Below are positions 1 to 4,960 of a DNA stretch of 8,097 bases, piece by piece. Within the stretch, counting starts at the first letter, position 1. Each line of letters starts with the position of its first letter. Origin of the DNA: Desulfocapsa sp. (lineage in GTDB: Bacteria; Desulfobacterota; Desulfobulbia; Desulfobulbales; Desulfocapsaceae). Below the pieces are notes generated by a model that saw nothing but the letters and a program-made list of their open reading frames with translations, ran no database searches and was not told the origin of the DNA. The DNA is taken from assembly GCA_030638765.1 (NCBI GenBank), contig DAOWDZ010000195.1, positions 1 through 8,097 of the forward strand, given 5' to 3'. A program made the translations under genes and the position numbers.

Positions 1-525
1 AGGTCGTTTTTCCTGTATTTCCTCCACACTCAATCCCTCTAGTGAATGAGGATATTTGAGCCAGGCAGTTGTTTCGTGAACTGCGTAATCCGGTGCTCTT
101 CCTATCTGATTACGAGTGGGCTTATAATAGGGAACTGCAATACGAATATCTTCCGGAGTATTCAGGCGTAACCTGCGACTCAACTCATTGATAATTGCCT
201 CAACTGAACGACCGGTATCGAAGACATCATCCACAATAAGCAGACTGTCACTATGTTGCATGTTTTTGACCAGATAGTTCAAGCCATAAAGCTGAATTTC
301 CCGTGTCTGCTTATCAATCCCACTATATGAAGAAGTTCGGATCGCAATATTGTCAGATTGTATCCCATGAAAGGATAAAAACTCCTGAACAGCTATACCG
401 ATAGGCACTCCACCACGCCAGATAGCAATGATAAATGTCGGTTTAAAGCCACTCTCAAGAATCTGCTGTGCCAGTTTAAAAGAATCTTCCAGTAAACCCT
501 GGGCAGTTAAGTATACCTTTTCCAT
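1..525 (-). CDS. Phosphoribosyltransferase (Gpt/hypoxanthine-PRT-like), partial at window edge
   Basis: This open frame starts with ATG at 525 and runs off the left edge of the window after 175 codons, so the C-terminus is missing. The start is supported by AGGGG at 531-535, five bases upstream, and by alignment with the divergent gene at 666-1244. It is a type I phosphoribosyltransferase: the PRPP-binding motif LLIVDDVFDTGRS lies at residues 95-107 and a pyrophosphate-loop-like WRGG at 36-39. Such enzymes move the phosphoribosyl group of PRPP onto a nucleobase in the cytoplasm. The WRGG form and overall layout resemble the group often annotated as hypoxanthine phosphoribosyltransferase-related (COG2236 type), but the base cannot be read from the sequence. 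The protein is a clear paralog of its neighbour, for example DSFKL, ESGF(K/R)PTFI, IWRGG and VQE are shared, but it lacks about six residues before the helix that precedes the PRPP motif. Both genes appear to share one symmetric promoter. Confidence 0.9.
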   Translation of the reverse strand, partial: MEKVYLTAQGLLEDSFKLAQQILESGFKPTFIIAIWRGGVPIGIAVQEFLSFHGIQSDNIAIRTSSYSGIDKQTREIQLYGLNYLVKNMQHSDSLLIVDDVFDTGRSVEAIINELSRRLRLNTPEDIRIAVPYYKPTRNQIGRAPDYAVHETTAWLKYPHSLEGLSVEEIQEKRP

Positions 526-542
526 TTTTACCCCTGTCTTCG

Positions 543-570
543 TTGGAATCGAGTGAATTTAGAATATATT
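543..570 (+). promoter_or_regulatory. Sigma-70-like promoter for the right-hand phosphoribosyltransferase
   Basis: TTGGAA at 543-548 and TATATT at 565-570 are separated by 16 bp. The -10 lies inside the palindrome at 560-573. Transcription would begin near 577, leaving a leader of about 90 nt before the ATG at 666. The -35 matches the consensus in four of six positions and the -10 in five of six. Confidence 0.45.
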
Positions 571-573
571 CTA
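560..573. promoter_or_regulatory. 14-bp perfect palindrome in the divergent promoter
   Basis: TAGAATATATTCTA is its own reverse complement and covers both -10 hexamers. It may simply be the symmetric melting element of a bidirectional promoter, or also an operator for a dimeric regulator. The palindrome is seen directly; any protein binding is inference. Confidence 0.5.
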
Positions 574-590
574 TACAAGTAATGTTTCAA
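563..590 (-). promoter_or_regulatory. Sigma-70-like promoter for the left-hand phosphoribosyltransferase
   Basis: Read on the minus strand, TTGAAA (585-590) and TATATT (563-568) are separated by 16 bp. Each hexamer matches consensus in five of six positions. Transcription would start near 555, about 30 nt before the ATG at 525. The element is the mirror image of the plus-strand promoter at 543-570, and the two -10 hexamers overlap. Confidence 0.5.
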
Positions 591-592
591 AA

Positions 593-629
593 ATGGTATC
601 TTAAAAGAAATACTTTGGTCTAATACCAT
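593..629 (+). repeat. Inverted repeat in the leader of the right-hand phosphoribosyltransferase
   Basis: ATGGTAT (593-599) is repeated inverted as ATACCAT (623-629) with a 23-nt spacer. It lies in the expected untranslated leader, 36 nt before the start codon. It could fold into a weak hairpin or be a spaced operator. No T-tract follows, so it is not an intrinsic terminator. Confidence 0.3.
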
Positions 630-648
630 AACAGCTTTCTACAATTTC

Positions 649-669
649 ATGTCTAACGCACTCTTATGA
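649..669 (+). other. Possible six-codon upstream ORF overlapping the next start
   Basis: ATG at 649 opens a six-codon frame (MSNALL) whose TGA stop at 667-669 overlaps the phosphoribosyltransferase ATG at 666-668 in an ATGA arrangement. That start has no recognisable Shine-Dalgarno sequence, so coupling to this minigene is conceivable. The minigene also lacks a Shine-Dalgarno sequence, so chance is a real possibility. Confidence 0.2.
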
Positions 670-1244
670 AAAAAATATTTCTCGATGAAGAAACCCTGAT
701 TTTAGATTCCTTCAAATTAGGTGTGAAGATTTTCGAAAGTGGCTTTCGCCCGACGTTTATCGTTGGGATATGGCGTGGCGGCAGTTCAGTTGGCATCTAT
801 GTTCAGGAATGCCTCCAGACACTTGGTATAGATACCAACCATATTTCATTACGTACTTCCTATTGCGGCCAGCCCTCCTACGAGGAAATGGTACTATCTG
901 CAGAGGCAGAAATAAGGGTTCATGGTACACAGTATTTACTTGAAAATCTAAATGCCGATGATTCTCTGTTACTCGTTGATGACGTCTTCAGTACTGGAAA
1001 AAGTATTGATGCTGTTATCAAACGGTTGAGCCGTCATCTTAAACGAAATATGCCCAGACAGATCAAGACTGCTACTTTATGGCAACGCCCCTCCTATAAA
1101 GAAACTGAAATGGAACCGGATTTTACACTCTATCAGACTGAAGACTGGCTGGTATTTCCCTATGAGATGAGTGGACTTACAATGGATGAAATCGAAGAAC
1201 ACAAGCCATTTCTTATGCCGTACCTCAAGGCGTGCAACCTGTAA
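666..1244 (+). CDS. Phosphoribosyltransferase (Gpt/hypoxanthine-PRT-like), complete
   Basis: This is a 192-residue type I phosphoribosyltransferase, the divergent paralog of the gene at 1-525. The PRPP-binding motif LLLVDDVFSTGKS is at residues 101-113, with two acidic residues followed by the TGKS turn. WRGG at 36-39 is the likely pyrophosphate loop. The expected reaction is nucleobase plus PRPP to nucleotide plus pyrophosphate; the base is not identifiable here. The N-terminus aligns residue by residue with the paralog (MKKIF against MEKVY), which supports the ATG at 666 even though no Shine-Dalgarno sequence precedes it. Differences from the paralog include YCGQPSYEE in place of SYSGIDKQ and about six extra residues at 70-88, in the stretch where this fold has its flexible hood loop. 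The two enzymes may therefore prefer different bases or be unequally active. No terminator is visible in the 33 bp before the convergent coiled-coil gene. Confidence 0.9.
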   Translation: MKKIFLDEETLILDSFKLGVKIFESGFRPTFIVGIWRGGSSVGIYVQECLQTLGIDTNHISLRTSYCGQPSYEEMVLSAEAEIRVHGTQYLLENLNADDSLLLVDDVFSTGKSIDAVIKRLSRHLKRNMPRQIKTATLWQRPSYKETEMEPDFTLYQTEDWLVFPYEMSGLTMDEIEEHKPFLMPYLKACNL

Positions 1245-1277
1245 ACACCCCTCGACCTTCCGGAGACAGATAGATTT

Positions 1278-1493
1278 TCAAAAACGGGAAGATGGCTTAT
1301 TCAATGAAGATCTTGACTGTTCTTTCCGTCCCTCCATTACCTTTAAAAGCTGTGTGAGTTCTGCCTTAGCCTGACGCAACTGATCTTTCAGTTCTTGCTG
1401 CTGAGATGCTGCTGCCTCCTGCAGTTGCTGCTCAAGCTGTTCCACTTCTTTTCGACTTTTATACAAATCTCTGGCTAATCCTGGAAGATACAT
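1278..1493 (-). CDS. Small coiled-coil protein of unknown function
   Basis: This 71-residue protein is not one I recognise. Residues about 13-57 are rich in Gln, Glu, Lys, Ala and Leu with heptad-like spacing (KEVEQLEQQLQEAAASQQQE and onward), so a long amphipathic helix or coiled coil is likely. The remainder is a short hydrophobic N-terminal MYLPGLA and a basic, Ser-rich tail. There is no signal peptide, metal motif or membrane segment. GGGG at 1501-1504, seven bases before the ATG, supports translation. The gene is convergent with the phosphoribosyltransferase at 666 and divergent from the DsrE-family gene at 1605. I saw no convincing promoter pair in front of it. A helical adaptor or oligomerising small protein is possible; no function is claimed. 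Confidence 0.65.
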   Translation of the reverse strand: MYLPGLARDLYKSRKEVEQLEQQLQEAAASQQQELKDQLRQAKAELTQLLKVMEGRKEQSRSSLNKPSSRF

Positions 1494-1591
1494 TGTAAGT
1501 CCCCATTCAATTGAAAACTGCTTGTGCTTTTATTAAACATATGTCAATAAACAACATGCTAAGTTCATATTTTCTCTACTATTCATCTCTC

Positions 1592-1597
1592 AGGAGG
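1592..1597 (+). promoter_or_regulatory. Full-consensus Shine-Dalgarno of the DsrE-family gene
   Basis: AGGAGG lies seven bases before the ATG at 1605. It fixes that start and suggests efficient translation; it is the strongest ribosome binding site in the window. Confidence 0.85.
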
Positions 1598-1604
1598 ACA
1601 CATC

Positions 1605-1955
1605 ATGGCCGAATATCTCTTTATTTTACACACCGACGATAACGAAAAAGCAACGCGTTGCTTCCAGTTTGCCAAAATTTCCCATGAAAAAGGACATAAA
1701 GTCAATATTTTCCTGGTGGATGACGGTGTTGAATGGGCAATGCAAGGAAAGGACGGGAAAAACACAACCATCACGGGTGACTGTGCAGCTGACTACCTCC
1801 CTTATCTTGAAGAAAAAGACGTTACCACAGGTGTTTGTACTCCCTGTGCAAAAGGAAGAAATCTTGATAAAAAAGCATTCTGTACAAATATGAAACTTGA
1901 TACCGGTGGCAACCTGATCGATATGGCCGCAACTGCCAGTGTATTCAATTTTTGA
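1605..1955 (+). CDS. DsrE-family protein (DsrE/TusD-like)
   Basis: This 116-residue cytoplasmic protein has the DsrE-family pattern: an N-terminal strand (YLFILHTDD), a helix with RCFQFAKISHEKGH, a second strand VNIFLVDDGVEWA at 33-45, and a late cysteine segment GVCTPCAKGR. Family members such as DsrE and TusD carry persulfide sulfur on a conserved cysteine in sulfur relay to tRNA thiolation or dissimilatory sulfur metabolism. Here Cys78 and Cys81 form a CxxC at about the place of that cysteine, with further cysteines at 19, 60 and 93. The start is set by AGGAGG at 1592-1597. The gene stands alone with its own terminator at 1985-2025, so it is not part of a dsrEFH or tusBCD operon in this window. 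The fold assignment is fairly sure; the partner and the role in sulfur transfer are inferred. A peroxiredoxin-like or generic YchN-type role is an alternative. Confidence 0.8.
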   Translation: MAEYLFILHTDDNEKATRCFQFAKISHEKGHKVNIFLVDDGVEWAMQGKDGKNTTITGDCAADYLPYLEEKDVTTGVCTPCAKGRNLDKKAFCTNMKLDTGGNLIDMAATASVFNF

Positions 1956-1984
1956 TCTATTCTAGATTCCAGTACTTCAGCAAG

Positions 1985-2025
1985 GCATTAATTCCACATT
2001 AAAAATGGAATTAATGCTCTTTTTC
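1985..2025 (+). terminator. Intrinsic terminator of the DsrE-family gene
   Basis: A perfect 12-bp stem GCATTAATTCCA (1985-1996) and TGGAATTAATGC (2006-2017) with a 9-nt loop is followed by TCTTTTT. The T-tract exists only in the plus direction. The right arm contains the stop codon (2011-2013) of the convergent lipoprotein gene, so the plus transcript runs about 15 bases into that gene's 3' end. Confidence 0.85.
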
Positions 2026-2406
2026 AGCTGCAATCATTTGCGGGGTCCAGAGAATTACATCACGTTTTGCGACCTCTTCCCAAAACCCATCACCATCCCA
2101 TTCCTTAATCTGATCCTGATAGCCATGATACATAATTCTAAGGGTAATTTTCTTTGCTTTACTTAATTCGCCTTCATTAAAATGCCGTACCCCTTGAATT
2201 GGAGTATTTCCAAGAAACACCCATTGTCCCTGGCAGGAAATACCTTCACCAATCACCTGATAGAGAACATAAGCACCCTTGGGTACAGAATTAATCTTAA
2301 AATTAACAATGTTTTTGTTCCCACAACCTGACAGAAGTGCAAATGCAGCTATCAAAGTAACAAGGCGACAGACGCTGGAAATACGGCTTTTTATACCCTG
2401 CATCAT
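2011..2406 (-). CDS. Small lipoprotein with PEGA-like motif (second of pair)
   Basis: This is a 131-residue predicted lipoprotein of unknown function. A signal peptide with basic residues (KSR, R14), a hydrophobic stretch LVTLIAAFALL and the lipobox LLSGC places the lipidated Cys at residue 28. The mature part begins with VNFKINSVPKGAYVLY and later has LGNTPI, matching the V-x-I-x-S-x-P-x-G-A-x-V and LGxTP signature of PEGA-like beta domains. It is followed by YHGYQDQIKEW, which parallels VGYIEQI in the upstream neighbour, so the two genes look like diverged tandem duplicates. Its ATG directly follows the neighbour's TAA. AGGAA (2411-2415) lies four bases from the ATG at 2406 and seven from the next ATG at 2403, so the second Met may be the real start (130 residues). 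With Gly at +2 after the Cys, outer-membrane or envelope retention is plausible. No clear minus-strand terminator is seen. Confidence 0.8.
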   Translation of the reverse strand: MMQGIKSRISSVCRLVTLIAAFALLSGCGNKNIVNFKINSVPKGAYVLYQVIGEGISCQGQWVFLGNTPIQGVRHFNEGELSKAKKITLRIMYHGYQDQIKEWDGDGFWEEVAKRDVILWTPQMIAAEKEH

Positions 2407-2766
2407 TTATTTCCTTTTTTTCAATTCAACCGTTACAGGCTGAGGCTCATTGGTGGCAGCCTCTTTTGATGTATGCCGCATGGTGACCCAAAAGGACGTG
2501 ATCTGCTCAATATATCCCACTTTTCGTAACTCCACGGTTGCATGCTTAGCTTCGTCATCACTACCTTCCCAGGTTACCAGAAGCGGAGTCATACCGAGAT
2601 GCGTGTCATCCTTTAAATTTATAACTTCGGCTCCAGGGGGAATCGATTCAATTTTTACAACTCCATACATTGTCTGACCACAGGCCGTTAAAGAGCCCAG
2701 CGCCAGTAACAATCCAAATTTCATAAGATGTTTTTGTAGAAAAGGCATAGATATCATATCTGTCAC
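2407..2766 (-). CDS. Small lipoprotein with PEGA-like motif (first of pair)
   Basis: This is a predicted lipoprotein of up to 119 residues, function unknown. The signal region MKFGLLLALGSLTAC ends in the lipobox LTAC with Cys29. The mature protein opens with VVKIESIPPGAEV at about 36-48 and GMTPLLVTWEG at 58-68, a PEGA-like pattern often found in surface or periplasmic beta-sandwich proteins. The longest frame uses GTG at 2766 without a Shine-Dalgarno sequence. ATG codons at 2757, 2748 and 2724 are in the same frame, and AAGTGA lies six bases before the one at 2757. The start is therefore open, but all choices keep the lipobox. The gene abuts its paralog (TAA then ATG with no gap), so the two are almost surely one transcript. 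A candidate promoter lies at 2823-2852. Envelope structural or secretion-accessory roles are possible, but nothing in the sequence decides. Confidence 0.8.
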   Translation of the reverse strand: MTDMISMPFLQKHLMKFGLLLALGSLTACGQTMYGVVKIESIPPGAEVINLKDDTHLGMTPLLVTWEGSDDEAKHATVELRKVGYIEQITSFWVTMRHTSKEAATNEPQPVTVELKKRK

Positions 2767-2822
2767 TTAAATATTGATAAGTATTGATCCTGTTCCCTAT
2801 TACAGGGACTTTACTTCCTTTT

Positions 2823-2852
2823 CTTTTACCTTTTTAGAAGTCCAAGGGTCAA
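2823..2852 (-). promoter_or_regulatory. Candidate promoter of the lipoprotein pair
   Basis: On the minus strand TTGACC (2847-2852) is followed after 18 bp by TAAAAG (2823-2828). The -35 is good; the -10 is poor and the spacing slightly long. It lies 57 bp before the GTG at 2766. Confidence 0.25.
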
Positions 2853-2958
2853 GGTAAAACAGTGATATCCTCAAACAGCCTTTACTCATCAGTGATCAAT
2901 ACACTGGTATAAAAAACCTTAACTCCTCAGATTTTTATGTCCTAACTCTTCGTCACTT

Positions 2959-2975
2959 CTCACTCAATGAGTGAG
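2959..2975. repeat. 17-bp near-perfect palindrome CTCACTCA-A-TGAGTGAG
   Basis: Eight-base arms flank a single central A. It is located 100 bp beyond the hemW stop and 193 bp before the lipoprotein start. No T-tract follows on either strand, so it is more like a protein-binding dyad or an RNA-stabilising hairpin than a terminator. Confidence 0.45.
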
Positions 2976-3074
2976 GAAAAGGTATGTCTCTCGTTACCTG
3001 AAAACCTCCAGAAACTGGTTTTACAATTCACGGATCTTGAACAGTAGATCACACTGCCATCCGAAATTATTTTT

Positions 3075-4205
3075 CTACACCAGTTCTGCCATAACACGAT
3101 TAGCCATGACCCTGCCCCGATCGGTCAGCGACAGAAATCCTTCACTCCAATGAAGAAAGTCCTCTTTCAATAACTTTTGAAGGATTTCCCCATAATATTC
3201 AGTAGGGTTGAGCCCATATCGACTTGTAAGAACGGACTCTGAAACACCTTGATTCATCCGTAATCCCATGATTACGGTTTCTCGAAATGATGCCTCTTTT
3301 TCCAGGGTTTCCTCTTCAATAATTACCGATTTTCCTGCCTCGATTCGTTCACAATATTGAACAGGATCAGCAACCGTTCGTTTACGATTTCCCTGTATAC
3401 ATGAAACCGCTCCCGCCCCTAATCCCAGATATTCTTCATTTTTCCAATAGACAATATTATGACGACACTGAAACCCGCTTTCAGAATAATTTGAGATTTC
3501 ATACTGATTCAACCCGCTTTCCCTGGTGAGCTTTGAGGTGATCTCATCCATTTCGAAGAGTTCTTCTTCACCTGGCAGCTCTATTTTGCCATCATGTATC
3601 ATTTTTTCTATTGGTGTCTGTTCTTCCACTGTCAACTGATAGAGGGAAAGATGCTTTACGCCAAGAGATATTGCTGTTTTAAGACTTTGCTGCCAACTCT
3701 GTAGAGTTTGCCCTGGAAGACCAAACATAAGATCAAGGCTCACATTGCTATATCCTGCCTTTACCGCCATGGTAATCGCCCTCACTGCTTCATCAGCTGA
3801 ATGGGTGCGTCCTATGCGGTTTAACTCAGTATCGTTAAACGATTGCACTCCAAATGAAATTCTGTTTAACCCTGACTCTTGGAGATTTTCCAGTTTTTCC
3901 CTATCCACGGTTCCCGGATTTATCTCAATGGATATTTCCGCATCGTCAGTACACGAAAATAAAGTGGAGGATGCAGCAATTATTCTGTGCAACAAATTTG
4001 AAGATAGGATACTCGGTGTTCCACCACCTAAAAAGACAGTCTTTAGTGGCCCCACATCCTCCCTCAAGGCAATCCCGGCCATTTCCGCACACAATGCCTC
4101 AACATAACGCCCCTGTAAGCTCTCAAGGCCCGCATATGAGTTAAAGGAACAGTAACTGCATTTGGACGTACAAAAAGGAATATGGATATAGAGAGAAGAG
4201 GTCAT
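3075..4205 (-). CDS. hemW: Radical SAM heme chaperone HemW (formerly coproporphyrinogen III oxidase-like YggW)
   Basis: This is a 376-residue radical SAM protein. The [4Fe-4S] motif C-x3-C-x2-C is at Cys12, Cys16 and Cys19 (PFCTSKCSYCSF), followed by the SAM-binding GGGTP at 60-64, the EINPGT segment at 94-99, SFGVQSF at 117-123 and GLPGQT at 162-167. The HemW signature HNIVYW at 249-254 precedes GLGAGAVS. HemW proteins bind heme and hand it to respiratory or other hemoproteins; they are not HemN oxidases, which carry an additional N-terminal region absent here. The length is normal for HemW. The C-terminal part (from about 305) looks like the usual winged-helix HemN_C segment. The ATG at 4205 overlaps the radC stop in an ATGA, giving translational coupling and supporting the start. 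It is probably the last gene of the rdgC-gatB-radC-hemW group. The cofactor motifs are seen; the heme chaperone role is family knowledge. Confidence 0.93.
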   Translation of the reverse strand: MTSSLYIHIPFCTSKCSYCSFNSYAGLESLQGRYVEALCAEMAGIALREDVGPLKTVFLGGGTPSILSSNLLHRIIAASSTLFSCTDDAEISIEINPGTVDREKLENLQESGLNRISFGVQSFNDTELNRIGRTHSADEAVRAITMAVKAGYSNVSLDLMFGLPGQTLQSWQQSLKTAISLGVKHLSLYQLTVEEQTPIEKMIHDGKIELPGEEELFEMDEITSKLTRESGLNQYEISNYSESGFQCRHNIVYWKNEEYLGLGAGAVSCIQGNRKRTVADPVQYCERIEAGKSVIIEEETLEKEASFRETVIMGLRMNQGVSESVLTSRYGLNPTEYYGEILQKLLKEDFLHWSEGFLSLTDRGRVMANRVMAELV

Positions 4206-4942
4206 AACTCAGAATGAAGACCTTCCATCGTCTTACGGCATTGGATACTTATCTCAGTCATCAAACCTTCATCGGCAAAAGAAAAACTTCCATCACCAAT
4301 AATCAAATGATCAAGAAGTGCTATCTGCATCATGCTCCCAAGCAGATAAAGTGTTCTGGTGAGTTGTAAATCCTGTGCTGATGGGTTCAACGAACCGGAT
4401 GGATGATTATGAGCAATGATAATGGCGGCTGCATTGTGTTGCAGTGCCTTTTTAATAAGTTCTCTTGGATAAACAGTGTTAACATTGATGGTGCCTTCGG
4501 CCACTGTTTCTGTGTCAAGAATTGCATGGGATGAATCAAGGTAAATGACAGTGAGAACTTCTTTCTTCAAACCACGAAGGGCATGGAGAAGGTAATCACG
4601 AACATCCATTGAGGAATGAAGATAACGCTTTCCCTGAAGACGATCCTTAAGATATCGTCTTGACACCGCCTGGATAAAATGAACGGCAAACCCATTTTTC
4701 GGACCAATACCATTAATATTCTGTAGCTCAACAAGTGGTGTTTCAAGAACCGCAGAAAGGGACCCAAACTGTTCCAAAGCAGATTTTGCAGGTTCTTTAC
4801 AGTCACCTCTCGGTGTACCAAAGGAGAGCAGGAGTTCTAAAATTTCAGCATCACTGAAGCTGTCAAGTCCACGCTCCAAAAATCTGTCCCGGAGTCGTTC
4901 TCTGTGTCCTGCTCCTTTTTTTTGCCAATCTTGCTTATCCAT
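4202..4942 (-). CDS. radC: RadC/MPN(+) JAMM domain protein
   Basis: This 246-residue protein is of normal RadC length. An N-terminal helical UPF0758 part (RERLRDRFLERGLDSFSDAE) leads into a helix-hairpin-helix-like segment at about 70-96 (LQNINGIGPKNGFAVHF). The C-terminal MPN/JAMM domain carries Glu128 and the zinc motif AHNHPSGSLNPSAQD, with His178, His180 and Asp191 as the expected metal ligands. The family was named for a radiation-sensitivity locus, but a direct repair role is doubtful and its activity remains unsettled; JAMM chemistry suggests a metallohydrolase. AGGAAG at 4946-4951 precedes the ATG at a good distance. The gene follows gatB after 18 bp and overlaps hemW by four bases, so it is probably co-transcribed with both. 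All JAMM residues are intact. Chromosomal RadC copies like this one are common and are not evidence of a mobile element. Confidence 0.93.
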   Translation of the reverse strand: MDKQDWQKKGAGHRERLRDRFLERGLDSFSDAEILELLLSFGTPRGDCKEPAKSALEQFGSLSAVLETPLVELQNINGIGPKNGFAVHFIQAVSRRYLKDRLQGKRYLHSSMDVRDYLLHALRGLKKEVLTVIYLDSSHAILDTETVAEGTINVNTVYPRELIKKALQHNAAAIIIAHNHPSGSLNPSAQDLQLTRTLYLLGSMMQIALLDHLIIGDGSFSFADEGLMTEISIQCRKTMEGLHSEL

Positions 4943-4960
4943 TGGCTTCCTGAAAAATCC

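Larger units (their letters stand above)
2767..3074. other. 308-bp intergenic region between hemW and the lipoprotein pair
   Basis: There is no credible gene here. On the minus strand it must hold the 3' end of the hemW transcript and the start signals of the lipoprotein pair. Visible elements are a near-perfect 17-bp palindrome at 2959-2975, the dyad CAGTG-N7-CACTG at 2890-2906, copies of TATTGAT at 2772-2778 and 2782-2788 (10-bp period) plus one inverted at 2895-2901, and a small TCCCT/AGGGA hairpin at 2794-2808. No hairpin followed by a T-tract is convincing as a hemW terminator. Confidence 0.6.

Noticed and set aside
1171..1374. 67-codon plus-strand frame overlapping the phosphoribosyltransferase end and the coiled-coil gene
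   Set aside because: It overlaps two better supported genes and has no ribosome site or recognisable composition.
1533..1547. FNR/CRP-like site around ACATATGT between the coiled-coil and DsrE-family genes
   Set aside because: Only the 8-bp core (1537-1544) is symmetric; the outer half-sites do not match a TTGAT-N4-ATCAA type dyad.
2794..2825. TCCCT/AGGGA hairpin followed by a T-rich stretch as plus-strand terminator
   Set aside because: No plus-strand gene precedes it, the stem has five pairs and the Ts are interrupted.
2977..2999. AGGTA/TACCT hairpin with short T-run as hemW terminator
   Set aside because: The stem has only five pairs with a 10-nt loop and four Ts on the minus strand, too weak to call.
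3745..4144. Two plus-strand frames of 120 and 96 codons inside hemW
   Set aside because: They are antisense to conserved radical-SAM motifs and have no family features, so they are shadows.
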